This document shows positions 1-8,381 of a stretch of 64,000 nt of DNA, one piece after another (the first letter of the stretch is position 1; every line of letters starts with the position of its first letter). Source of the DNA: Ferruginibacter sp. (lineage in GTDB: Bacteria > Bacteroidota > Bacteroidia > Chitinophagales > Chitinophagaceae); NCBI GenBank assembly GCA_013141435.1, contig JABFQZ010000027.1, forward strand, positions 31,115-95,114. Reading direction: 5' to 3'. The notes below the pieces were generated by a model. It was not told where the DNA came from. It did no database searches and was given only the letters and a program-made list of their open reading frames with translations. The translations under genes and the position numbers were made by a program.

Positions 1-314
1 AAAAATATAGCTGGAAAAATGAGGTAAAACTCATAAGCAATAAATATTTGCTTTAATACTAAAAATACAAAACCGATAAAAAACAATGCAATTGGCAAAT
101 ATTTTTTATGATGTGTTTTATAACCATGCACTAAAGCATAAACACCTACAAAAAAAGCAAGTGCTATCATACCCCATTCAAAAATAATATTGTGTATAAT
201 ATTTATACCAAAAAACGGAAGACTTGTAAGCAATAGTGGAAGCACAACACAATGTATTGCACATACAAGTGATGTAGCTATTCCTAAGCCATCCCAATTT
301 ATTTTTAGTTTCAT
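1..314 (-). CDS. MerC-domain membrane protein, 5' part (runs off the window)
   Basis: The reverse strand reads from an ATG at 314 without a stop to base 1, so the 3' end lies outside the window. The first residues, MKLKINWDGLGIATSLVCAI, continue into H-C and hydrophobic segments typical of the MerC family of small four-helix inner-membrane metal-handling proteins. The Cys-Ala-Ile-His-Cys element near residues 18-22 is the expected paired-Cys motif in helix 1. His-rich loops follow (YKTHHKKY). The ATG overlaps the stop of the Cys-rich peptide gene upstream (ATGA), implying translational coupling. MerC imports Hg(II) in mer operons. In Bacteroidota such genes usually lie outside mer loci and their substrate is not known, so I do not assign mercury resistance. 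Confidence 0.8.
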   Translation of the reverse strand, partial: MKLKINWDGLGIATSLVCAIHCVVLPLLLTSLPFFGINIIHNIIFEWGMIALAFFVGVYALVHGYKTHHKKYLPIALFFIGFVFLVLKQIFIAYEFYLIFPAIF

Positions 315-403
315 GTATTTGTATTTAATGTTTTTGCTGCTAACAAATAAGAATTATTAGCTTTTAAACATTTTGATTTACAACAACTTTTGTTATTGCT
401 CAT
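311..403 (-). CDS. Short Cys-rich peptide (30 aa) coupled to the MerC gene
   Basis: A 30-codon frame starts at ATG 403, begins MSNNKSCCKSKCLKAN and ends at TGA 313-311, which shares bases with the ATG of the MerC gene. It has a CC-x3-C cluster in the first 12 residues, then Ser, Lys and Asn; there is no signal peptide or membrane segment. A -7 promoter element and a Fur/Zur-type palindrome lie directly upstream, so this would be the first cistron of the operon. A soluble metal-binding or metal-sensing peptide that passes ions to MerC is a reasonable inference. The alternative is that it is only a leader that sets MerC translation. I do not recognise a named family. Confidence 0.6.
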   Translation of the reverse strand: MSNNKSCCKSKCLKANNSYLLAAKTLNTNT

Positions 404-414
404 TTTATTAAATA

Positions 415-446
415 CAAATGTACATATTTTGCAATACTGTTGCAAA
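415..446 (-). promoter_or_regulatory. Promoter with Fur/Zur-like operator for the Cys-peptide/MerC operon
   Basis: On the minus strand TACATTTG (422-415) matches the Bacteroidota -7 consensus TAnnTTTG, and a TTTG (446-443) sits 20 nt upstream of it as a candidate -33 element. Between and overlapping them is a 19-bp inverted repeat, TTTGCAATACTGTTGCAAA on the plus strand (428-446), with 8-bp arms differing at one position. TGCAA-n-TTGCA palindromes are typical Fur-family sites. Its place between the two promoter elements is what a repressor operator would look like. The peptide ATG lies only about 11 nt beyond the -7 element, so the 5' leader is very short. Confidence 0.6.
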
Positions 447-572
447 TTTAAAGCGGTATTTTAATTTCAACCTATTTACAAAAGTAGATCAGAGAAAAAT
501 AACTGTCCAACATTATTTGTATCTTTAACTGTATTATACTTTTTTAGGACAATAAGGATAGTACAGAAGTGT

Positions 573-581
573 GGGGGGGGG
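573..581. repeat. G9 homopolymer tract upstream of the histidine kinase
   Basis: Nine consecutive G residues lie about 90 bp upstream of the kinase start, in a very AT-rich intergenic stretch (404-672) that otherwise holds only AT-rich sequence with no recognisable gene. Runs of this length are prone to slipped-strand length change. Whether the tract affects expression is unknown. Confidence 0.6.
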
Positions 582-672
582 AACTCATCCTTTATTTAAA
601 ATTTATACAAGTATAAAAATTAAAAAACACCAACAAAAGTATCCGCATTACATTACTTCAAAAACATAATCA

Positions 673-2031
673 TTGCATAATATTAATATAAATTCGGTAC
701 TTAGTGTATTTATTTTAGGAGCAATAAGTTTAGCGTTTATTTACCATGTAGTAATGTATATGTATAGCAAGGATAAATTAATTATTCACTACCTTTTATA
801 TATTTTTTTTAGTGCTGTTTTTGCTTTTTCTATGACTGGTTTTATAGCTGCATATTTTACTGAGGCAGCAGAAAATAAGTTTATAAATATTTTTTACGAA
901 GCTATTCAAATATTATATTTAGCTTTTTATTTTAATTTTATTTTACAATCTATAGAAATAGAAAATAGAAAAACTCCATTTTTGTATCGCTCTTGGGTAG
1001 CTATTATGGCTGTATTAATTGGCTATTCTATAATTTTTACTATTGCCAAAATTATTTTTAATTTTAAGGATTATACTATTCCTTTTATTGGTATTAGAAT
1101 TTTTATTTTTATACTCACAAGTATAATGCTTTATAAAAGTTACCATTTGCGAACCTTAACTTTTCAGTTTTATATATTATTAGGCTGCTCTGTATATTTT
1201 ATTTTTGGAATTACCAGTTTTATAACAAACTTATATGATGGTACAGATATGTTTATATACCCACCAGAGTGGTTAATTATAGGCAGTTTTATTGATATTG
1301 TTTTCTTTTCTATAGCTATTAATTATCGGAATAAAAAACAGTGGCAAACTTTGAACCACACTTTATTGCAAGATGCAAATGAAATGATAGCAATGCAAAA
1401 AATAATTTTAGAAAAACAATTAGCATTAGAAAATGAACGCAACAGAATTAGTCAAGATATGCATGATGACCTTGGTAGCGGACTTACAAAAATTGCTATA
1501 CTAAGCGAAGTAGTAAAAAAACAATTTGAAAACCCCGAAAAAGCAAAACCACAATTAGAAAAAATAGCCGATACATCAAGAGAATTGGTAGATAGCTTGC
1601 AAGATATTATTTGGATATTAAATACAAAAAACGACACTTTAGAAAGCCTTTCGGCATATATAAGGGAATATGGCTTAAAATATTTTGAACCATTAAACAT
1701 TAAAATAAATTTTGATTACCCCAATTTATTTTCAATAACAACATTAACCGAAGAGCAACGCAGAAATACCTATTTAACCATTAAAGAAATATTTAACAAT
1801 ATTGCAAAACATGCACAATGTAATACTGTGTATGTAAATATGTGCGAACAAGAAAATGAAATAATAATACAAATAAATGACAACGGTATTGGCTTTGATA
1901 TTAACCATACAAGGCAATTTGCAAATGGATTAAAAAACATGAAAACTAGAATAGAAATAGTAGGTGGAAAATTCATTATCCAATCTAAAATAAATGAAGG
2001 CACACAAATAATTATAATTTTTAAAAAATAA
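673..2031 (+). CDS. Sensor histidine kinase, 7TM N-terminus with HisKA_3/HATPase_c
   Basis: This is a 452-residue membrane histidine kinase. Residues 1-225 form about seven hydrophobic helices, like the 7TM-DISM sensor module but without an extracellular domain. A short coiled coil leads to the dimerisation/phosphoacceptor helix with ISQDMHDDLGSGLTK, where His264 is the likely phosphorylated residue (HisKA_3, the NarX/DesK type). The ATPase domain follows with an N box (NNIAKHA), a G1 box (DNGIGFD) and a C-terminal NGLKNMKTR element. The start used is a TTG, because an in-frame stop lies at 667-669 and no ATG occurs before the first helix is partly lost. The gene lies 65 bp before the response regulator and forms a pair with it. 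The signal sensed cannot be told from sequence. Confidence 0.85.
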   Translation: MHNININSVLSVFILGAISLAFIYHVVMYMYSKDKLIIHYLLYIFFSAVFAFSMTGFIAAYFTEAAENKFINIFYEAIQILYLAFYFNFILQSIEIENRKTPFLYRSWVAIMAVLIGYSIIFTIAKIIFNFKDYTIPFIGIRIFIFILTSIMLYKSYHLRTLTFQFYILLGCSVYFIFGITSFITNLYDGTDMFIYPPEWLIIGSFIDIVFFSIAINYRNKKQWQTLNHTLLQDANEMIAMQKIILEKQLALENERNRISQDMHDDLGSGLTKIAILSEVVKKQFENPEKAKPQLEKIADTSRELVDSLQDIIWILNTKNDTLESLSAYIREYGLKYFEPLNIKINFDYPNLFSITTLTEEQRRNTYLTIKEIFNNIAKHAQCNTVYVNMCEQENEIIIQINDNGIGFDINHTRQFANGLKNMKTRIEIVGGKFIIQSKINEGTQIIIIFKK

Positions 2032-2096
2032 CCCTTTTTTGTTAGTATATTAATTAATACATTTTATACATTACAGTACCAAACTATTCTAAAACA

Positions 2097-2714
2097 ATGA
2101 CGATAAGTGTAGCCATAATAGAAGATATAAAAGAAATAAGAGAAGGCTTACAAATGCTTATAGATGGTAGCGAAGGTTTTACATGTAGCAATACTTTTGC
2201 TAATGCCGAAGATGCTATTGAAAGCATACCAAACTTAAACCCAAATGTAGTTTTGATGGATATTAACTTGCCTGGTATAAATGGTATAGAAGCTGTGCGT
2301 TTACTTAAACCTAAATGTAGCCATATTCAGTTTATAATGAGTACAGTTTACGAAGACAATGATTCTATATTCGAATCGCTAAAAGCTGGTGCTAGTGGCT
2401 ATTTACTAAAAAAAACTTCTCCATCAAAAATACTCGATTCTATTACCGAAGTATTTAACGGAGGTTCACCAATGAGTAGTCAAATTGCTCGTAAAGTTAT
2501 AGCCTCATTTCAGCAAAAAAATGCCATAAACGATTCTGACATACTTACCCACAGAGAAAAAGAAATTTTAACACTTTTAGCAAAGGGATTACGCTATAAA
2601 GAAATAGCTGCAGAACTATTAATTGGGTTCGAAACAGTACGTAGCCATACCAGAAATATTTACGATAAATTGCATGTGCAAAGCCGTACCGAAGCCTTAA
2701 ATAAATTTGTTTAA
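2097..2714 (+). CDS. LuxR/NarL-family response regulator
   Basis: This 205-residue protein has a receiver domain (about residues 1-120) with acidic residues Glu9 and Asp10, the phosphoacceptor Asp55 in VVLMDINLPG, and a conserved Lys in LLKKTSP. A C-terminal LuxR-type helix-turn-helix (about 145-205) starts THREKEILTLLAKG and has the recognition region FETVRSHTRNIYDKL. It is the cytoplasmic partner of the kinase just upstream and most likely controls transcription. Neighbouring genes for secreted proteins start 90 bp and 1.3 kb downstream and could be targets, but nothing in the sequence proves this. Confidence 0.93.
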   Translation: MTISVAIIEDIKEIREGLQMLIDGSEGFTCSNTFANAEDAIESIPNLNPNVVLMDINLPGINGIEAVRLLKPKCSHIQFIMSTVYEDNDSIFESLKAGASGYLLKKTSPSKILDSITEVFNGGSPMSSQIARKVIASFQQKNAINDSDILTHREKEILTLLAKGLRYKEIAAELLIGFETVRSHTRNIYDKLHVQSRTEALNKFV

Positions 2715-2803
2715 AAAATTACCTCCCCTTTTGTGGTACTCCTTTTTTGGGATTGTTTGGTTTGCATTTTATTATCATTTTTACATCTTAAAAAATAAAC
2801 GAT

Positions 2804-3853
2804 ATGAAAAAGATATTACTATGTATTGCTTCTATTACATTAGCATTTTTAACTAACCAAACAAATGCCAAAGTTTGGCGTATAAACAACACCGTAGGCG
2901 TTACAGCCGATTTTGCAACCGGAGCTTTGGCGCTTGCCAGCTCAAGTGTACTAAACGACGATACCTTACATTTTGAAGGCAGCGCTACAGCCTATGCTGG
3001 CTTTACACTTAATAAACGATTAGTAATAATAGGAACTGGCTATTTTTTAAGCGGAATCAATGCCAACACTGGCTTGCAAGCCAACCCAAACTCTTCCGAT
3101 TTTGGTGGGCAAATAATTGCTTACGATTCATTATGCTCGGGCTCCACTATTATAGGGTTAGATAATTTTAACTTTGGTGCATGGCATACAAATGGCTCAG
3201 CTACAGATAATATTACTCTTATACGATGTAACTTATCTAGTGTTGGTCAATATTACAGCTATTTGGCTGGCACCAAAACGGTAGGTTGGAAAATAAATAA
3301 ATGCTACATTTATACTTTTAATTTTTCAAACTTTAAAGCCGAAAATTTTGAAATTACTAATAACATTCTTACTTCTACTTTTTACTTAGATGGTACAAGC
3401 AACCTTAATAATTTGGTACGCAATAATGTTTTTAGAGGTGGTATTTATATGTATAATGGTTATTTTGCAAATAATATAATACAAGTTAGTGCATTCACAG
3501 TAACCAATGTAACAGTAAAAAATAATTTAGCTATTGGTGCACCAACAGGGTTTACCCCATTTGTGGGTTTAAATGGTAATACTAATAGCCATACCGATGT
3601 GTTGCTTTTTCAAGGGCTTACAGGTAATAGTACCGATGGGCAATGGAGGCTAAAAGCTGGTAGCCCTGCTATTGCAGCTGGCGAAACAGTGCTTGGCATT
3701 ACTCCAGATTGTGGCGCTTACGGCACTGCCGACCCTTATGTACTTAGCGGCATACCACCAATACCAACCATTTATTTACTAACTGTACCAGCAGCTATAG
3801 CAAGCAATGCAACCACTATGCCAATAACGATAAGTACAAAAAGTAATAATTAA
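2804..3853 (+). CDS. Secreted beta-helix-like protein, function unknown
   Basis: This 349-residue protein has a clear signal peptide (MKKILLCIASITLAFLTNQTNA). The body is Asn/Gly/Ser-rich with repeated short strands such as NITLIRCNLS, FEITNNILTS and NLVRNNVFRGG, the look of a right-handed parallel beta-helix like those of pectate-lyase-like proteins. The segment LKAGSPAIAAGE near residue 285 is common at the end of such helices. No catalytic motif is recognised. The C-terminus (last ~35 residues) is Ser/Thr/Pro-rich and not a clear sorting domain. It stands alone between the response regulator and a strong terminator. It may act at the cell surface or be released. Confidence 0.75.
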   Translation: MKKILLCIASITLAFLTNQTNAKVWRINNTVGVTADFATGALALASSSVLNDDTLHFEGSATAYAGFTLNKRLVIIGTGYFLSGINANTGLQANPNSSDFGGQIIAYDSLCSGSTIIGLDNFNFGAWHTNGSATDNITLIRCNLSSVGQYYSYLAGTKTVGWKINKCYIYTFNFSNFKAENFEITNNILTSTFYLDGTSNLNNLVRNNVFRGGIYMYNGYFANNIIQVSAFTVTNVTVKNNLAIGAPTGFTPFVGLNGNTNSHTDVLLFQGLTGNSTDGQWRLKAGSPAIAAGETVLGITPDCGAYGTADPYVLSGIPPIPTIYLLTVPAAIASNATTMPITISTKSNN

Positions 3854-3855
3854 AT

Positions 3856-3903
3856 AATATATAAATGGTTTCTTTTTTGTGATTAAGAAACCATTTATAT
3901 ATT
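3856..3903 (+). terminator. Perfect 19-bp hairpin downstream of the beta-helix gene
   Basis: Arms 3856-3874 and 3885-3903 are exact reverse complements around a 10-nt loop, starting just after the stop at 3853. The inner stem contains GGTTTC/GAAACC. No long T run follows, but position and stability fit a transcription terminator or a 3' end stabiliser. Confidence 0.75.
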
Positions 3904-3935
3904 TCTTGTTTTCCAACATTAGTTTTTCATGGCAG

Positions 3936-3951
3936 CATCGTTGCGTCGCAC
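3936..3951. repeat. GC-richer motif CATCGTTGCGTCGCAC in an AT-rich spacer
   Basis: This short GC-richer patch between the hairpin and the next gene resembles CATCGTTCAGTCCAC at 15995-16009, in another intergenic region. The shared core is CATCGTT-nn-GTC-(n)-CAC. It may be a remnant of a dispersed intergenic repeat. Confidence 0.3.
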
Positions 3952-4017
3952 TATTCATCTTTTAGCACATTCATCAACTTTTCTTTGTGCATTTGTATAT
4001 AAATAAAAAATACAACA

Positions 4018-5874
4018 ATGAAAAAATATTTTATAATTATAGCTATTTCTTTTTGCTACATTGCAAATGCACAAACTCCCTATCCACCAGCACCACCAGC
4101 ATCTGGCAATATTACCAATATAGAGTATTTTATAGATAGTAAGCCCGAATTTGGCAGTGGTACAGCATTAACAGGTTTTACAGCATCTGCCAACGTTGCC
4201 TCATTTACAAGCAATGTAAATACAACAGCACTAGCAAGTGGCTTTCATCGCATATATTTTCGCAGCAAAGATGCAACAGGAAAATGGAGTTTAACAAACA
4301 ATGCTTTTTTTGATAATTATAATGTACCTCTTTACAACGTAGCGCCAGCAGGCATTACAAACATTACACAATTAGAATATTTTATTGATAACAACGATTT
4401 AGGATTTGGCAATTGTACACCAATAACCATTACACCCAACACTAATATTGCCAATTTTAATGTTAATATAAATGTAACAGGTGTGCCACTTGGTGTACAT
4501 CATTTATTTATTCGTAGCAAAGATGCCACAGGCAAATGGGCACTTACCAATTTTAGTGTGTTCGATAATTCGGCTCAAACTGCATATCCACCTGCACCTG
4601 CAACTACAACCAATATTGTACAAATGGAATATTTTTTAGATAACAACGATTTAGGCTTTGGCAATTGCACACAAATACCAGTTTCGGCCAATACAAATAT
4701 TCCCAACTTAAATGTAAATGTTAATGTAACAGCTTTACCACCTGGTGTACATCGTTTGTTTATACGTAGTAAAAATGCTACTGGCAAATGGAGTTTAACT
4801 AACTTTAGTGTATTCGATAATTCGGCTCAAACAGCGTATCCTTCAGCACCCACATCTGCACCCAATATTGTGCAAATGGAATATTTTTTAGATAACAACG
4901 ATTTAGGATTTGGTAATTGTACACAAATACCTGTTACAGCTAATACTACTATAAGCAATTTTAACACAAACGTAGATGTGTCGGGGCTTGTACAAGGTGT
5001 ACATCGCTTATTTATTCGCAGTAAAGATGCTTCTGGTAAATGGAGTTTAACTAACTTTAGTGTATTCGATAATTCGAGTACGCCACCTTACCCAAATGCT
5101 CCAGCAATTGCACCATCAATTGGCAATATGGAATATTATATTGATACCGACCCAGGCTTTGGCAATGCCACAGCTATAACAGTACCTGGCAATAGTGGTA
5201 ATATAAATAACTTATCTATAAACCTGAGTTTATCGGGCAGTTTAAGCGCTGGTACACATTATTTATACATTCGTAGCAAGCAAAACCCTTGGAGCCTAAC
5301 CAATGTAATACCATTTAGTGCCACAAGTGTAGTACCACTTTTGTGGTCGTTTGTAAAAGGTCAAATAATTAATAATCAAACTTTAATAAGTTGGGCTACC
5401 ACACAAGAAATAAACACAAGTAAATTTGATATAGAACATAGTGTAGATGGAATATATTTTGCAAAAATTGGAGCAACAGCAGCAGTGGCAGGCAATAGCA
5501 ATACTATTACCAATTACAATTTTACACATCTTAACCCTGTAGTTGGATTTAATTATTACAGAATAAAACAAATAGATTTGAATGGAAGTTTTAAATATTC
5601 GGTAATAGTAAAAGTATTAAATAGCAAAAACATAAAACAAACCATTATTGCACCAAACCCTGTATTGGATATACTGAACATTGTAGAACCAACCGAAACC
5701 TTTGTAAAATCTTTAGAAGTATATGATACAAAAGGTACATTAATTATTCGCAAAAATATAAATGCCGATATACAAGTTTATGGGTTACCAGTACTTGCTT
5801 TAAGTAAAGGGAAATACATTTTAAAAATTAATTATAACAATGACCCAAAAACAATACCTTTTATAAAAGATTAG
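4018..5874 (+). CDS. Secreted repeat protein with type IX sorting domain
   Basis: This 618-residue protein has a signal peptide ending near residue 18 (IANAQ). Five tandem repeats of exactly 84 residues begin at Glu36, Glu120, Glu204, Glu288 and Glu372. Each runs from EYF(I/L)D through GFGN, a variable beta-rich middle, G(V/F)H-(R/H)-L-F-IRSKDATGKW to SLTNFSVFDN. Repeats 3 and 4 are nearly identical even in DNA, which points to recent duplication or gene conversion. After residue ~440 comes a fibronectin-like region, then a C-terminal domain (about 545-618) with PNPVLDILNI, the mark of a T9SS type A sorting signal. So it is probably exported by type IX secretion and displayed or released. The binding target is unknown. 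Confidence 0.85.
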   Translation: MKKYFIIIAISFCYIANAQTPYPPAPPASGNITNIEYFIDSKPEFGSGTALTGFTASANVASFTSNVNTTALASGFHRIYFRSKDATGKWSLTNNAFFDNYNVPLYNVAPAGITNITQLEYFIDNNDLGFGNCTPITITPNTNIANFNVNINVTGVPLGVHHLFIRSKDATGKWALTNFSVFDNSAQTAYPPAPATTTNIVQMEYFLDNNDLGFGNCTQIPVSANTNIPNLNVNVNVTALPPGVHRLFIRSKNATGKWSLTNFSVFDNSAQTAYPSAPTSAPNIVQMEYFLDNNDLGFGNCTQIPVTANTTISNFNTNVDVSGLVQGVHRLFIRSKDASGKWSLTNFSVFDNSSTPPYPNAPAIAPSIGNMEYYIDTDPGFGNATAITVPGNSGNINNLSINLSLSGSLSAGTHYLYIRSKQNPWSLTNVIPFSATSVVPLLWSFVKGQIINNQTLISWATTQEINTSKFDIEHSVDGIYFAKIGATAAVAGNSNTITNYNFTHLNPVVGFNYYRIKQIDLNGSFKYSVIVKVLNSKNIKQTIIAPNPVLDILNIVEPTETFVKSLEVYDTKGTLIIRKNINADIQVYGLPVLALSKGKYILKINYNNDPKTIPFIKD

Positions 5875-5907
5875 AAAGCTATCTTATGTTTATTTCTAAA
5901 AGTTCCC

Positions 5908-5987
5908 TTAGTTAGTGAGATTATGCATCAGCAATAGCCTAATAACTTATCGCCGAATTAGACTAATCTGCTGCAATATCTAACTAA
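5908..5987. other. Imperfect 80-bp inverted repeat (intergenic)
   Basis: TTAGTTAG at 5908-5915 has its complement CTAACTAA at 5980-5987, and the next 15 or so bases of each side are also roughly complementary, with small bulges. It lies between the convergent repeat protein gene and PspC gene. It could be an RNA structure or a degenerate mobile-element remnant. Confidence 0.3.
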
Positions 5988-6064
5988 ATATTCTAAATTT
6001 TTATTAATGGATTGTATCATTAATAAAATAGAATTGGCAATAATTGTAATACAGATTTTTAAAA

Positions 6065-6100
6065 AATAAAAACCCTACTGTTTCCAGCAGGGCTTTTTTT
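6065..6100 (+). terminator. Rho-independent terminator, probably bidirectional
   Basis: CCCTACTG (6073-6080), loop TTTC and CAGCAGGG (6085-6092) form a stem with one mismatch, followed by C and seven T. On the other strand the stem is followed by a T-rich run as well. It separates the convergent genes ending at 5874 and 6128. Confidence 0.85.
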
Positions 6101-6127
6101 CAACCTCAACCTAACGATTTTACATTG

Positions 6128-8341
6128 CTAATTTAATATTGTCATTAACAAATTGCTAGGGTGTGCAAGTTTAAAAAATGTGGTTTCGTTATTGTCTAAT
6201 TTTTCTAATTGTTTTTCTATTCTTTGTTTTTGTTTTTCTAACGAATCTTTTAATTTGTTTTCTTCCTTTTTTAAATTTTCTTTTATAGAATCTATTTTGC
6301 TGGGTACACCATTTTCGTTATATCTATAATTTCCGCTTTGGCTCTCTTCTACTTTTATTCCATCTTTGTTTATGCGTACCCTTTGTTTTCCGTCATCTAT
6401 ATCTATTCCATCTATTTTATTTATTTTAATATCAGCATTATCCATTTCATAATTATCTGTAGGTTTGCCATCTAAGGTTACAAGACCATCTTTTGTCATG
6501 GTGTACCATGTACCTTCGTTCCAATTGTGTTCTACGTTTTCAAAATCTATATTATCAAATTCAGAAATTGTTATGCCACTATTAAAATTCAAATTTACTG
6601 TTCTTCCTAAATTACCATTTATTTTTATTTTTTTTCCAATTGGCACAAATACAGTAAGTACAATATGTTGGTTTCTAAATTTATCTATTTTATTTATTGA
6701 TATTCCTCTATCAATAATTAACAATGAATCTTTTTGTAGTGCATTAAAATTGATGAGCGATGCTAGTGTGTCGGCATAAATTTTTGTAGCACCTCTGGCC
6801 ATTTTCATGGTAGTTACTCTAAAACTATCAGATGTAGATTTTACAATATTTATTTTAATATTGTTTATAAACAATGTGTCTTCATCAATACCATCGAAAG
6901 GGTCGGTTCTAAACCAATTTCTATTTCTATAATAAGAGCCTGTTTTGTTTGTTGTAATTTCTAACGAATTTAATGTAGGGTTTGTAAGGAAAACCTCTTG
7001 CTCGTTTGGATTAGATGAGCGTTTAAAATCTTTTGATAAAGATGCTATTAAAAAAATTACAGATACCCAACCTATTACCCACATAGCACTAAAACCCAAG
7101 CTAAGCAATTTGCTGTTAGATTTTGTTTTAGTTATTTTTCTAATAACCCAAGTAATAACGGCAATCATTGGTGCTATTATAAAAAATATAAGTGTGCCCC
7201 ATGCAAATGCAGATTGCCAACCAGCTTTGAGTATAAAATCTTTTGCAGGAAAAACATTTATTGCAGCAATACCGCCTGCAAATAGGCTAGTAATTAAGGC
7301 AAAGGCAACCACTCCTAAAATAAAATATACAAAAACCTTTACTAATATTACTATTATATCTCCAAAAGATCTACCACCTTTTTTTACTACAGTTGTAGCT
7401 TCTGTACCAAATACTTTTCCTTTTTCGGTGGCTAATGTTGCTGCTTCTTTTCCAAATTTTTGTACCCTTTGTTGCACACCTTTCATTTCTTCAACCACCG
7501 ATTCTTTAATAGAATTCATATCTACTTTTTCGCCTTTCATTTCTAATTTTTCGGCAGTGGTATTAGCTTCTGGCAATACAATCCAAAGAATAATGTAAAT
7601 AAAAAACGTACCTGCATCAAAATTAAAATGTAAGTTATCAAATACTCCAAATGGGCCATCCCAGCCATTGCGACTAAAAACAGATAACATTGGTAATAAA
7701 AATAAAGCCCGTGGTATCCACACATTTATTCCAAAATAATGAGAAATACCGCTACAAACACCAGCTATATATTTATCATCGGTATCTCTAAACAATTTTT
7801 TTTTGCGACTACCAATTACTGTAATAGCACTACTTGGTACAGCAATCCATAAAATAATATACGGTATTAAGCCAAAGCCAAAAGTGAAAAATAAGATAGC
7901 AAAAATAATACGTACTATAGCAATATCTATATCAAAATAATTTGCCAATCCACTACAAACTCCACCAACTACTTTGTGGTTTTCATCTCTAAATAATCTG
8001 CGTTTACCACTAGCTGTAGTAAAGTTGGTTTGTTGCTGATTATCGGCTTTGGTATTGGCCGATGAAGTAGCTGTATCTGCATCATCAAAATCTTCGGGTC
8101 TGCCTATGCTTTTTATTATTGCATTCACATCATCATCTACAATACAGGTTGCTCCGGTTTTTATACGTTCCTGAAAAAGCTCTCCAATTCTGTTTTCTAT
8201 ATCGTTTATTATTTCATCTTTACCTTCTTCTTTTTCAAAATGGCGTGTAAGACTTTCTATATAACTTTTTAAAATTTCGTAAGCAGTTACTTCTATTGGT
8301 ACTACTCTTCCCTGAAAATTTATGTTTATTACTTGTTTCAT
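6128..8341 (-). CDS. PspC-domain membrane protein (two PspC domains)
   Basis: This 737-residue protein has an N-terminal ~85-residue cytoplasmic segment common in Bacteroidota PspC proteins (MKQVININFQGRVVPIEV). Two PspC domains follow, at about 113-169 (RRLFRDENHKVVGGVCSGLANYF) and 181-257 (KKLFRDTDDKYIAGVCSGIS), each ending in a membrane helix. Further membrane segments lie around 330-440, then a long extracytoplasmic beta-rich region like the DUF4097/putative adhesin fold. The last ~50 residues before a short tail are a charged Lys/Glu coiled coil. PspC proteins sense membrane stress; the Bacteroidota form is usually next to a PadR regulator, as here. The PadR gene lies 40 bp upstream, so the two are co-transcribed. 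Confidence 0.9.
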   Translation of the reverse strand: MKQVININFQGRVVPIEVTAYEILKSYIESLTRHFEKEEGKDEIINDIENRIGELFQERIKTGATCIVDDDVNAIIKSIGRPEDFDDADTATSSANTKADNQQQTNFTTASGKRRLFRDENHKVVGGVCSGLANYFDIDIAIVRIIFAILFFTFGFGLIPYIILWIAVPSSAITVIGSRKKKLFRDTDDKYIAGVCSGISHYFGINVWIPRALFLLPMLSVFSRNGWDGPFGVFDNLHFNFDAGTFFIYIILWIVLPEANTTAEKLEMKGEKVDMNSIKESVVEEMKGVQQRVQKFGKEAATLATEKGKVFGTEATTVVKKGGRSFGDIIVILVKVFVYFILGVVAFALITSLFAGGIAAINVFPAKDFILKAGWQSAFAWGTLIFFIIAPMIAVITWVIRKITKTKSNSKLLSLGFSAMWVIGWVSVIFLIASLSKDFKRSSNPNEQEVFLTNPTLNSLEITTNKTGSYYRNRNWFRTDPFDGIDEDTLFINNIKINIVKSTSDSFRVTTMKMARGATKIYADTLASLINFNALQKDSLLIIDRGISINKIDKFRNQHIVLTVFVPIGKKIKINGNLGRTVNLNFNSGITISEFDNIDFENVEHNWNEGTWYTMTKDGLVTLDGKPTDNYEMDNADIKINKIDGIDIDDGKQRVRINKDGIKVEESQSGNYRYNENGVPSKIDSIKENLKKEENKLKDSLEKQKQRIEKQLEKLDNNETTFFKLAHPSNLLMTILN

Positions 8342-8381
8342 AAAAAAATATTTTATGTTGTTAGTGTTGTAGGTTGATAAT

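Noticed and set aside
1..314. Mercury-resistance (mer) operon
   Set aside because: Only the MerC domain is present; no merR, merT, merP or merA is visible, and the control site looks like a Fur-family box.
3856..3903. Riboswitch upstream of the repeat protein gene
   Set aside because: The stem is a simple perfect hairpin next to the preceding stop codon, better explained as a terminator.
6945..7598. Plus-strand 217-codon frame inside the PspC gene
   Set aside because: It is the complement of a clear PspC/membrane coding region; the low-complexity product comes from the reversed hydrophobic codons.
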